64,000 nt of DNA. Origin: Clostridiales bacterium (GTDB lineage Bacteria > Bacillota > Clostridia > Monoglobales > WRBX01). Below, piece by piece: positions 20,043 through 29,214 of the stretch (position 1 is the stretch's first letter; every line of letters begins with the position of its first letter). The position numbers and the translations under genes are program-made. The stretch spans positions 90,049 through 154,048 of the forward strand of contig JAISIR010000010.1 in assembly GCA_031261985.1 (NCBI GenBank), written 5' to 3'. Below the pieces are notes generated by a model. That model made no database searches and was not told the origin of the DNA. It saw only the letters and a program-made list of their open reading frames with translations.

Positions 20043-20909
20043 CTAAAACCTAAGCTGATTCTTAGTAATATCTTTCTCTAATTCTTCAGCAATTTCCGCA
20101 CCTATCCAAGGATTCACAAAATTTTGCGTACCGATTGAAACAGCTTTAGCCCCCGCCATAAAGAACTTTCGCGCATCGTCGGCACAAGTGATGCCACCCA
20201 TGCCAATAATAGGGATTTTAACGCTTTTTGCCATTTGCCACACGACTCTAAGAGCGATGGGAAGGATGGCGGCACCAGAAAGCCCTGCAACTTTGTTGGC
20301 AAAAACAGGTTTGCCGGTTTTTAGGTCAAAATCCATAGCTAAAACTGTGTTGATAGCCGAAATCGCGTCTGCGCCAGAATTTTCCGCCGCTTTAGCAATG
20401 GCAGCAGGGTCGGTTACGTTAGACGTTAGTTTAACAATAATTGGAACTTTAGCCGCCGCCTTAACTCTACTAACCAGCTCGCCAACAACATCGGGGTTCG
20501 TACCAAAGGCAAGCCCTGCGCCCTTTGCGTTAGGGCAAGATAGATTAACCTCGATTAAATCCACCTTATCGCCAATTTTTTGAGTAAGGGTTACGTATTC
20601 TTCTATAGATTTTCCGCCGATATTTGCAATTAATTTAGTGGGGAATTTTTTAACCAATGGCAAGGCACTCTCTAAAAACACGTCAACTCCAGGGTTTTCT
20701 AGCCCAATAGAGTTTAAAATGCCACTGGGTGTCTTCCAAATTCTAGGCTGAGGGTTACCTTCGCGCGGCTCTAAAGTAATCGTTTTAAGCGAAATCGCGC
20801 CTATATTATCCAACACGCCCATTGCGTTAAGTTCTAAGCCGAAGCCGACGGTGCCAGATGCTAATATTACTTGATTTTGCAGCTCTACATTGCCTATTTT
20901 GATTTTCAT
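20043..20909 (-). CDS. pyrD: dihydroorotate dehydrogenase B, catalytic subunit
   Basis: MKIKIGNVELQNQVILASGTVGFG...LIEVNLSCPNAKGAGLAFG; SD GGAGGCG before ATG 20909. Confidence 0.95.
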   Translation of the reverse strand: MKIKIGNVELQNQVILASGTVGFGLELNAMGVLDNIGAISLKTITLEPREGNPQPRIWKTPSGILNSIGLENPGVDVFLESALPLVKKFPTKLIANIGGKSIEEYVTLTQKIGDKVDLIEVNLSCPNAKGAGLAFGTNPDVVGELVSRVKAAAKVPIIVKLTSNVTDPAAIAKAAENSGADAISAINTVLAMDFDLKTGKPVFANKVAGLSGAAILPIALRVVWQMAKSVKIPIIGMGGITCADDARKFFMAGAKAVSIGTQNFVNPWIGAEIAEELEKDITKNQLRF

Positions 20910-20929
20910 TATATCGCCTCCACTTTTAA

Positions 20930-21667
20930 TCACGACCACGCTAGCTCTTTAGAATTGAAAACGGGACCATTTTTGCAAATGGTAGTTTGTGAGCCAGCAG
21001 ATGTCTTACACACACAAGCCCTACAGATTCCTATGCCACACGCCATTTTCTCTTCCATAGAAACTTGGCACCAAATATCCTCTTTATCGGCTAAATTACT
21101 AACCGCCTTAAGCATTGGCTTGGGACCGCACGCGTAAATTTTATCTATCTGCTGAGTTCTAATAATGTCGCTGGCGATATCGGTTACAAGCCCTTTAGTG
21201 CCTAGCGAGCCATCGTCGGTTACAAGGCTAACGTTAGGAAATTGCTCATACATAAGGGCTAAATCTTTATTCCTAAACCCTAAAATTGCTTGAACATAAT
21301 CGCCGCGTTTTAGCAATTGTTTACTTAAAAGTAGCAAGGGGAAAATGCCTATTCCGCCGCCGATTAGAAGAGCGTTACCCTCTTTTTCGGCATCGAATCC
21401 ACGGCCTAAAGGTCCTAGAATATCCAGCTCGTCACCGATGCGTTTTTCGGATAGAATTTTAGTGGATTCACCCACGACCGACATAACAAAACGGACGTTC
21501 TCGCCTAGTAAATCGCAAATTGATATAGGGCAACGCAGGATTTGCGCGCCTCCAACTGCAATGTGAAGAAACTGCCCTGGTTTTGCAGATTTGGCGATTT
21601 CTGGACTATTTATCCAAAAACTAAAGGTATTTTCGTTTAATTGCTGTTTTTCGATTATTTTATTCAT
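20930..21667 (-). CDS. pyrK: dihydroorotate dehydrogenase B, electron transfer subunit
   Basis: FAD/NAD and 2Fe-2S cysteine motif CGIGICRACVCKT; overlaps the pyrC end. Confidence 0.93.
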   Translation of the reverse strand: MNKIIEKQQLNENTFSFWINSPEIAKSAKPGQFLHIAVGGAQILRCPISICDLLGENVRFVMSVVGESTKILSEKRIGDELDILGPLGRGFDAEKEGNALLIGGGIGIFPLLLLSKQLLKRGDYVQAILGFRNKDLALMYEQFPNVSLVTDDGSLGTKGLVTDIASDIIRTQQIDKIYACGPKPMLKAVSNLADKEDIWCQVSMEEKMACGIGICRACVCKTSAGSQTTICKNGPVFNSKELAWS

Positions 21668-22901
21668 ATACAACCTCGCCACCTAAAATAGTATATTTCA
21701 CTCTACCTTGTAATTTTTCACCATTAAATGGGGAATTTGTAGTTTTTCCGTGAAAATTATTGACATCAACTACCCACGTTTCGTTTGGGTCAAAAATTGT
21801 TATATCGGCTGCCTTACCAACTTCTATAGTGCCGCAATTCTTGGAAATCCCAAGGATTTTGGCTGGGTTAATGGTCATTTTTTTGATTATGTTAGGGATG
21901 CTCATACTATCCTTTAAATAAGTAAGGCTTAAAGCAAGCGAAGTTTCTAAACCAACAATTCCATTAGGAGCCTTGGCGTAATCTACGTTTTTCTCGTCTT
22001 GTGTATGAGGTGCATGGTCGGTAACAATGCAATCGATAGTATCATTTTTTAAACCGTCGATGATTGCTTGGCGGTCACTTTCCGTCCTAAGCGGAGGATT
22101 CATTTTTGCGTTGGTGCCAAGGGTTTTTATAGCATCATCGGTAAGCGAAAAGTAATGTGGGCAGGTCTCGGCTGTCACTTTTACACCGTCATTCTTAGCC
22201 GTCTTGATTATGTCAACCGAACCTGCTGTAGAAATATGGCAAATATGTATTGGTGCATCCAAAGTTTTTGCTATATATATATCACGCAGAATCATAAGTT
22301 CTTCTGCCAAACGCGTATTACCATTTTGCGTTAGATTTTCGTCTTCGCAATGACATAGAATAGGCTTGTTAATATCGGCGCAAGCCTGCAGCGCACTAGC
22401 TTTTAAAGCAGCGTTTGTAACCGAGCGACCGTCTTCAGAAAAAGCCACGGCTCCATTTTTCGCCAACGCAATAAAGTCGACTAATTCCTCACCTAGCTGT
22501 TCTTTGGTGATTGCAGCTACCGGCAAGACGTTGCACTTGGGTTTAACACGCTTTATTTGATTGTTTATGTAATTTAGAGTTTCGAGATTATCGATAGGTG
22601 GGCGAGTATTTGGCATGCAGGCTATTGAGGTAAAACCCCCGGCAGCGGCAGCGTTTGTGCCACTTTTTATATCTTCTTTATGAGTTTGCCCAGGGTCACG
22701 CAGGTGAACGTGCATGTCAATTAACCCAGGTGATATCAGCATTTTATTGGCATCGATTATTCGGTCAGGCGGATTTTCTGCATTGATGGAAATATCGCTA
22801 TTTATCTCTTTAATCACGCCGTTTTCTAGCAAAATATCCGCTTTTACAAGTTTATCCGCCGTTACATCGATTATTGTCCCGTTTTTGATTATAATCTTCA
22901 A
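21660..22901 (-). CDS. pyrC: dihydroorotase
   Basis: GLIDMHVHLRDPGQTHKEDIKSGTNAAAAGGFTSIACMPNTRP; TDHAPHTQDEK. Confidence 0.95.
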   Translation of the reverse strand: MKIIIKNGTIIDVTADKLVKADILLENGVIKEINSDISINAENPPDRIIDANKMLISPGLIDMHVHLRDPGQTHKEDIKSGTNAAAAGGFTSIACMPNTRPPIDNLETLNYINNQIKRVKPKCNVLPVAAITKEQLGEELVDFIALAKNGAVAFSEDGRSVTNAALKASALQACADINKPILCHCEDENLTQNGNTRLAEELMILRDIYIAKTLDAPIHICHISTAGSVDIIKTAKNDGVKVTAETCPHYFSLTDDAIKTLGTNAKMNPPLRTESDRQAIIDGLKNDTIDCIVTDHAPHTQDEKNVDYAKAPNGIVGLETSLALSLTYLKDSMSIPNIIKKMTINPAKILGISKNCGTIEVGKAADITIFDPNETWVVDVNNFHGKTTNSPFNGEKLQGRVKYTILGGEVVYE

Positions 22902-22937
22902 TATTCCGCCTCCTTTAATCGTGCTAATAAGTGCTAC

Positions 22938-24383
22938 TTAGTTTGCCTCTAACCTATCAATTGCAATATCCAATCGTTTTAACGTCTCATCACGTCCTAA
23001 AATCGCTGCAATTTCCACGCCTCCGCCTGGTGTAAACTGTTTGCCGCTAACTGCAACGCGTAGCGGGTACATTATTTTGCCATTTTTAACATCTAAATTT
23101 TGTGCCATTGTAACTAATAAATCGTGAATACCTTGTTGCGTCCAAGGTTTTAGCGTTGTTAGTTGCTCTTTTATTTGTTGCAGCATTGGCAGAGAGCTTT
23201 CGGGCGTTGTCTTCATTTTTTTATGTGTATAAAGCGATAAATCATAATTAGGCAGGGCATCGAAAAAGTCGATTTGTTCAGGAATGTCGATGAATCGGTC
23301 GCATCGAGGTTGCAGAAGCGTGGCAATGGCTTTTTTATCAAAGTCGCCCTTAACCGCTTCTTCTATATACTCCTTGGCGTTTGCGTAAAATTCTTCGACC
23401 GACATATCGCGGATATACTCGCCATTTAGCCAGGTAAGCTTGGTTTCGTCGAATATAGCGGGGGACTTGGAAATTCCTTTAATATCAAAGGCTTTAATTA
23501 ACTCATCAAGAGTAAACTTCTCGTTCTCGCCAGCAGGGCTCCAGCCTAAAAGTGCGACGTAATTGATAATGGCATCGTTTAGGTAGCCTTTATCGATGAA
23601 ATCCTGGTATGAAGCATCGCCATCGCGCTTAGAAAGCTTTTTGGTAGACGTGCGCATAACGGGAGAAACGTGGATATAGGTAGGAATTTCCCACCCGAAG
23701 GCGTTATATAGAAGGTTATATTTAGGTGTAGATGAAAGGTACTCGTTGCCGCGGACGATGTGGGTAATGCCCATTAAATGGTCGTCGACAACATTGGCGA
23801 AGTTGTAGGTAGGCAGCCCGTCAGATTTTAAGAGGATATTATCGTCTAGTGTAGAATTTTCCACAACTATTTTACCAAAAACTTTATCATCAAACGAAGT
23901 AGTGCCGGTTAAAGGCATTTTTTGACGAATAACATATGGCACGCCACTATCTAGTTTTTCTTGGATTTCACTAGCAGAGAGGGCGCGGCAATGACGGTCG
24001 TACATCGGTACAATTTTAGAGGCTTCTTGAACGGTGCGAATTTTATCTAGGCGTTCTTTATCGCAAAAACAGTAGTAGGCGCCACCTTTTTCGATTAAAT
24101 CTAGTGCGTATTTTTTGTAAATATCGCGGCGCTGGCTTTGGATATATGGTCCACAATCACCGCCAACATCGGGGCCTTCATCCCAATACATTCCTGCCTG
24201 GCGAAGGGAATTATAGATGATGTCTACCGCGCCATCTACATAGCGTTCTTGGTCGGTATCTTCTATACGCAAAATAAACTTGCCGCCTGCCTTGCGCGTA
24301 ATTAGGTAGGTATATAGTGCTGTCCTAAGGTTTCCTATGTGCATATAGCCCGTGGGAGAGGGCGCGAATCTTGTTCTTACCAT
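22938..24383 (-). CDS. gltX: glutamyl-tRNA synthetase
   Basis: RFAPSPTGYMHIGNLRTALY; KLSKRDGDAS. Confidence 0.96.
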   Translation of the reverse strand: MVRTRFAPSPTGYMHIGNLRTALYTYLITRKAGGKFILRIEDTDQERYVDGAVDIIYNSLRQAGMYWDEGPDVGGDCGPYIQSQRRDIYKKYALDLIEKGGAYYCFCDKERLDKIRTVQEASKIVPMYDRHCRALSASEIQEKLDSGVPYVIRQKMPLTGTTSFDDKVFGKIVVENSTLDDNILLKSDGLPTYNFANVVDDHLMGITHIVRGNEYLSSTPKYNLLYNAFGWEIPTYIHVSPVMRTSTKKLSKRDGDASYQDFIDKGYLNDAIINYVALLGWSPAGENEKFTLDELIKAFDIKGISKSPAIFDETKLTWLNGEYIRDMSVEEFYANAKEYIEEAVKGDFDKKAIATLLQPRCDRFIDIPEQIDFFDALPNYDLSLYTHKKMKTTPESSLPMLQQIKEQLTTLKPWTQQGIHDLLVTMAQNLDVKNGKIMYPLRVAVSGKQFTPGGGVEIAAILGRDETLKRLDIAIDRLEAN

Positions 24384-24542
24384 GTTAATTTTTCTTCCTT
24401 TTTATAATGCGATATAAGTATTGTTCCTATTCTATCATATTAAAATAATAAAATCAACACTTTTTGCAATTTTTTTAATTTTTTTTTGACATTTTGCGCT
24501 GTTTTTGTGTATTTTAAATTCTAAAAAGTTAAAATACACAGG

Positions 24543-25184
24543 TTATGTAATAATTTCTAGCCGCTTAATCGAAATAATTTCTGGTATAAAATACTCATCA
24601 TTTGTGATTGATTTTAAAAATAATTCTGGCTTTATATTAAACTCATTACCTGCAGATAAAACCAGGTTAAAGCTAATATTATCGCCCTCATCGTTTATTA
24701 TTACCTCGAATAAATGTGGTATGACATTGATTGTTGTAGTGCCTTTTTTGGTAGTTTTGTCGACGTTTAATTCTTGTGTATTTAAACTCTTTAAAAGTTG
24801 AGATACACAAACTTTATTACCGATAGCTGCTTGATTTTTTACAAGGCAATGGTATCGCGCTTTAGTAAATTTAGGAAATTTAGAAATTGGCTGCTCTACA
24901 GATATGATTTCGATACCTTTAGGCAAGGTTTTTGCTATATCGGATGAAAGTTTAAGCATGTCGTCAACCGAATTAAACTCGATATCCACCATCTCGCAAC
25001 TAGATTCTACACCCACGCCAATAGGCAGAGCAAAGGTTAATTGCATGTGCGGATTATAGCCTTGTGAGTAGGCAACGTCAGCGTTTACGCGTTGCAGCGT
25101 CCTTTGCCACAGTCGCAAAATATCTAGATGAGAAACCCATATACAGGGTCCTTTTTTGGCATATTTAAATCGCAATTTAATCAT
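24543..25184 (-). CDS. TIGR03936/DUF2344 radical-SAM-associated protein
   Basis: MIKLRFKYAKKGPCIWVSHLDILRLWQRTLQRVNADVAYSQGYNPHMQLTFALPIGVG; SD AGAGGA before ATG 25184. Confidence 0.85.
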   Translation of the reverse strand: MIKLRFKYAKKGPCIWVSHLDILRLWQRTLQRVNADVAYSQGYNPHMQLTFALPIGVGVESSCEMVDIEFNSVDDMLKLSSDIAKTLPKGIEIISVEQPISKFPKFTKARYHCLVKNQAAIGNKVCVSQLLKSLNTQELNVDKTTKKGTTTINVIPHLFEVIINDEGDNISFNLVLSAGNEFNIKPELFLKSITNDEYFIPEIISIKRLEIIT

Positions 25185-25246
25185 TATATTCCTCTTCTTT
25201 TTATACATCAAGTGTTTTTAAGTTTAATTATGTAAGCTCTTTAAAA

Positions 25247-27103
25247 CTAAATAGCTTCAGAACTCTCCATGATTTTACAATTAAAAGCTCCGCAACCGCT
25301 ACATTTATCCCTACATTGAGGTGTTGTCTTGCCTGAAACCGCCTTGGTATATTCGCGCTGCAAAAAGTTTTTGCTGACACCTACATCTATGAAATCCCAG
25401 GGGAGTAAATCCTCAAGCCCGCGCTCGCCTAAATAGTATTCAACATTTGTACCCGTCTCGGCAAAAGCTTGCTGCCACTTAGAAAAATCGAAGTATTCCG
25501 TCCACGCATCTAGCTTGCAACCCAATTGATGAGCACGAATTAAAGCTTGCGAAAGCCGCCTATCTCCACGTGCGAACACGCCCTCTAAAGCACTAACCTC
25601 GCCCTGATGCCAATTATAGGCGATGAACTTTTTGGTTAGATTATGTTTAATTAATGTTTGGCGGCGCAGGGTCTCGTCTAGACTAATTTGAGGCGACCAC
25701 TGGAAGGGGGTGTGAGGTTTAGGGATAAAAGTGGATGTAGAAACCGTGATGCGCAAACCCTTATGGCGAATGGATTTTGGCACGGTAAAGTATTGCTCAC
25801 CAACTTTTTCACCAAGCCGCGCGATGCCTAAAACATCGTCGTCCGTTTCGGTGGGCAACCCTATCATAAAGTATAGCTTAACGCCGCTATATCCACCATT
25901 AAAGGCAGTTTTAGAAGCGTTCATTAAATCGTCCTCGGTTATGTTTTTATTGATGCAATCGCGCAGGCGTTGGGTCCCTGCTTCGGGAGCAAACGTCAAA
26001 CCACTCTTGCGCACTTTTTGAACTTTCTGCATAAGCTCCATGCTAAAGTTATCCAGGCGGAGGCTAGGTAGCGCAAGGTTCATTTTGCGCTGTTCGGTCA
26101 GTTCTAGCAGCCCGTCGCAAAGTTTATCTAAATCGGTATAATCAGACGTCGAAAGTGAACAAAGTGAAATCTCGTCGTAACCTGTGTTTGCAATGCACTC
26201 TTCGGCTTGTTTCAGCAAGATTTCAACCGAGCGTTCGCGCACAGGGCGCCCTATAACTCCCGCCTGGCAGAACCTGCAACCGCGAGTGCAACCTCTAAAC
26301 AACTCTAGAGTAATTCTATCATGTATAGTTTCGATATATGGCACAATTGAATCGGTCGGGAAGTACGCTTCATCCATGCTTGCGACGTTACGCTTGCGCA
26401 CTTTTTGAGGTACATAATCGAACTTAGGTGTAAAATTTTTAAGCTTATCGCCATCATACTCAACATCGTACAAGCTAGGCACATACACACCATCGATTTG
26501 GCACAACTCTTGCAAAATGCTAGATTTAGACTGCCCTTTAGTGCTTTCGAGTAAATCTAAAACTTCGTTGCAAACGTCTTCGCCATCGCCTACCATAAAA
26601 AAGTCGAAGAAATCGGCAATAGGCTCGGGGTTAAAGCAGCACACGCCACCACCGCAAATTAGTGGATATGTATCATCTCTATCCCTTGCCAAAAACGGAA
26701 TATTGCTTAAATCTAATATGTTTAAAACGGTGGAATAACACATCTCGTACCCTAGTGAAAATCCGACGACATCAAAGTTTTTAAGCGGTGTGCGCGTTTC
26801 GAGTGAAAAGAGTTCAGAGTTATTAGCGCGCAAAATTTGCTCAAAATCATCTGCAGGAGAGAACACACGCTCGCAATAGGTATTAGCACGCTGATTCATT
26901 AATCCGTATAAAATTTTAATGCCAAGGTTAGACATACCAACCTCGTATAAATCGGGGAAACACAAGGCAAAATGAGTTTTAACGCTATCGGCTGGTTTTA
27001 CGATGCTATTTAACTCGCCGCCAATGTATCGCGCAGGTTTTTGCACATTTTTTAAGAATCTATCAAGATTATTCGCCACATAGTTGGCATTAGAAGTAGT
27101 CAT
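25247..27103 (-). CDS. TIGR03960-type B12-binding/radical SAM protein
   Basis: RGCTRGCRFCQAGVIGRPVRERSVE CxxxCxxC motif; C-terminal Cys cluster CRDKCSGCGAFNC. Confidence 0.88.
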   Translation of the reverse strand: MTTSNANYVANNLDRFLKNVQKPARYIGGELNSIVKPADSVKTHFALCFPDLYEVGMSNLGIKILYGLMNQRANTYCERVFSPADDFEQILRANNSELFSLETRTPLKNFDVVGFSLGYEMCYSTVLNILDLSNIPFLARDRDDTYPLICGGGVCCFNPEPIADFFDFFMVGDGEDVCNEVLDLLESTKGQSKSSILQELCQIDGVYVPSLYDVEYDGDKLKNFTPKFDYVPQKVRKRNVASMDEAYFPTDSIVPYIETIHDRITLELFRGCTRGCRFCQAGVIGRPVRERSVEILLKQAEECIANTGYDEISLCSLSTSDYTDLDKLCDGLLELTEQRKMNLALPSLRLDNFSMELMQKVQKVRKSGLTFAPEAGTQRLRDCINKNITEDDLMNASKTAFNGGYSGVKLYFMIGLPTETDDDVLGIARLGEKVGEQYFTVPKSIRHKGLRITVSTSTFIPKPHTPFQWSPQISLDETLRRQTLIKHNLTKKFIAYNWHQGEVSALEGVFARGDRRLSQALIRAHQLGCKLDAWTEYFDFSKWQQAFAETGTNVEYYLGERGLEDLLPWDFIDVGVSKNFLQREYTKAVSGKTTPQCRDKCSGCGAFNCKIMESSEAI

Positions 27104-27195
27104 TTATTTAAAATCACCTTTTTACGTTCTTGGTTATCTTTACTATTGTATCATACATAAAAATAAAAATCAAGAGGTAAATTAAAGTAATTTTA

Positions 27196-29211
27196 CTAAT
27201 CGGCGCCGCCCTCCGAAATCAACCGCGCAAACTCGTATAACCAACCTGCTGCACCAGTGTACCAGCTCCACCCGCCCATTCCATTGTGCATGTTATTGCT
27301 ATAAATATCGGCGACAACTACATAAGGCTCTACCTTGTATATATCGGCGTTTTCTTTATCTATACTATGATAATTAGGCATGAGCATTTTAAATAATTCC
27401 CTAGCGCGTGCGTGCTTGCCTAGTTTGTGCATGGCAAACAATGCCCATGCCGAAGCGTGAGTGTATTGCCCGCCATTTTCGCGCACTCCTGGTACGTAAC
27501 CCTTTATATACCCTGGCTTTAGGTTGCCTTTATCGAACGACGGGCTTAAAAGTTTAATGATGCCTACGTCTTCATCTACTAAATATTTTTCTAACGATTC
27601 AATAGCTTTGTGGCACTTATCGTTATCTCCTACGCCAGATATAACAGCCCAGCTTTGCGAAATTGCATCTATTTTACATTCATCATTATTGTGTGAACCA
27701 AGCGGCGTGCCATTGTCAAAAAATGCGCGCAAAAACCACTCGCCGTCCCAGGCATTGGTATTAAGTGATATTTTGAGCTTATCCATAATCGCCTGATATC
27801 CTGCAACTACCTTACTTTCTTCTACTCCTAAATGTTGCTTATTGCAATAGGGTAAAAATTGCTCGATGCAATAGTGTAAAAAGAAGCCCAGCCAAACGCT
27901 CTCGCCCTTTCCGCCTAAGCCTATACTCGAGAATCCGTCGTTCCAATCGCCACTACCTATTAATGGAAGCCCATGCTCCCCAAAGTTTAACGTGGCATCT
28001 ATCGCGCGCTTACAATGCTCAAAAACTGTTGATTTTTCATCGGAAAGGTGTGGCGTGTTATACCTTTCGTACTCGCCTTGTGCAAGTGGCGAATCTTGGA
28101 TATATGGCTCACCCTCGTCTAAAATAGTGATATCGCCTGTTTTTTTAATATATTCACATGTGGCGTACACAAGCCATAGCCTATCGTCTGTAAACTTGGT
28201 GCGCACACCATTATCTACATCGCGGTCGGTTAACGAAGGGTGCCACCAATGCTGAACATCGCCCTCTGTAAATTGATGCCGACAGCAACGCAAAATATGT
28301 TGACGCGCGTAATGCGGAATAATATCGCACACCGCAGCGCAATCTTGAAGTTGGTCGCGAAAGCCATAAGCACCACCGCATTGATAAAAGCCTGTTCGCG
28401 CATATAGCCTACAACTTATCACCTGATACACTAGCCAAGGCAGCATATTGTCTATATAATCGTCGCCAGTTTTAAAGTTGTTTTTTGTGGTGGCATCGTT
28501 CCAAAAATCTTTAACTTTAGATAGCTCATTGCTTGCTTGTGTAATAGTTGAAAGCGTTATATCCTCGGTTTTATCGGCAATGCCTAGTTCTAGCACTATA
28601 GACCTTGACTCGTCTTTAGGAATTTCGACACTTTTATGTGGCGTTATATACATTAATTTATCCCAAAACTCGGGATTGTAATTATTGGTATAAACTGCCA
28701 TGTTATCTAGTAAACTGTAGCTTAAGTGCCGCGCGTTTTGTTTATGATTAACGCCCATAACAGGTGTAATATTATAACTTATATCGAAGGTTCGTGTGGT
28801 ATTGCTATGGTTTGTGATATCGATTACTACTAGCTTTTTAGTACCTTTTAATGGGACAAAAACTGTGCAGGTAGAAAGCACCTCGTCGTTATCCTTTATA
28901 AAAGTTGTGTAACCAAAACCGTGATGAACGCGCGCTTTATCCATAGGGTTAAAGCTAAACTCGCCGCTTGAAATTGTTATAACCTCACTTTTATAATCTA
29001 AAATCGGGTCGTTATTCCACTCGGTTAGCTTACACTCGCGCGAATTTCCAACCCATGTAAAGCCGCCACCACTCTCGGTTACAAGCGTTCCAAAATTAGG
29101 GTTAGATATTACATTGCACCAGGGCGCAGGGGTGGGGTGATTACTGATTATATATTCCTTGCCATCGTCGCTAAAACCGCCATATCCGTTATAGAATTTC
29201 ATATTATTCAC
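27196..29211 (-). CDS. GH94-type glycoside phosphorylase domain protein (C-terminal part of split cyclic-beta-1,2-glucan-synthase-like locus)
   Basis: FYNGYGGFSDDGKEYIISNHPTPAPWCNVISNPNFG; GSGDWNDGF; GTG 29211 or ATG 29202 start. Confidence 0.85.
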   Translation of the reverse strand: MNNMKFYNGYGGFSDDGKEYIISNHPTPAPWCNVISNPNFGTLVTESGGGFTWVGNSRECKLTEWNNDPILDYKSEVITISSGEFSFNPMDKARVHHGFGYTTFIKDNDEVLSTCTVFVPLKGTKKLVVIDITNHSNTTRTFDISYNITPVMGVNHKQNARHLSYSLLDNMAVYTNNYNPEFWDKLMYITPHKSVEIPKDESRSIVLELGIADKTEDITLSTITQASNELSKVKDFWNDATTKNNFKTGDDYIDNMLPWLVYQVISCRLYARTGFYQCGGAYGFRDQLQDCAAVCDIIPHYARQHILRCCRHQFTEGDVQHWWHPSLTDRDVDNGVRTKFTDDRLWLVYATCEYIKKTGDITILDEGEPYIQDSPLAQGEYERYNTPHLSDEKSTVFEHCKRAIDATLNFGEHGLPLIGSGDWNDGFSSIGLGGKGESVWLGFFLHYCIEQFLPYCNKQHLGVEESKVVAGYQAIMDKLKISLNTNAWDGEWFLRAFFDNGTPLGSHNNDECKIDAISQSWAVISGVGDNDKCHKAIESLEKYLVDEDVGIIKLLSPSFDKGNLKPGYIKGYVPGVRENGGQYTHASAWALFAMHKLGKHARARELFKMLMPNYHSIDKENADIYKVEPYVVVADIYSNNMHNGMGGWSWYTGAAGWLYEFARLISEGGAD

Positions 29212-29214
29212 CCC

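Noticed and set aside
20188-20583. 131-aa ORF antisense to pyrD
   Set aside because: Opposite strand of a strongly conserved gene; low-complexity translation; no start signal.
22914-22945. Possible end of a 159-bp element (AAGTAGCACTTATTAG on the minus strand)
   Set aside because: Only a weak, short match near the gltX/pyrC junction; no second arm found.
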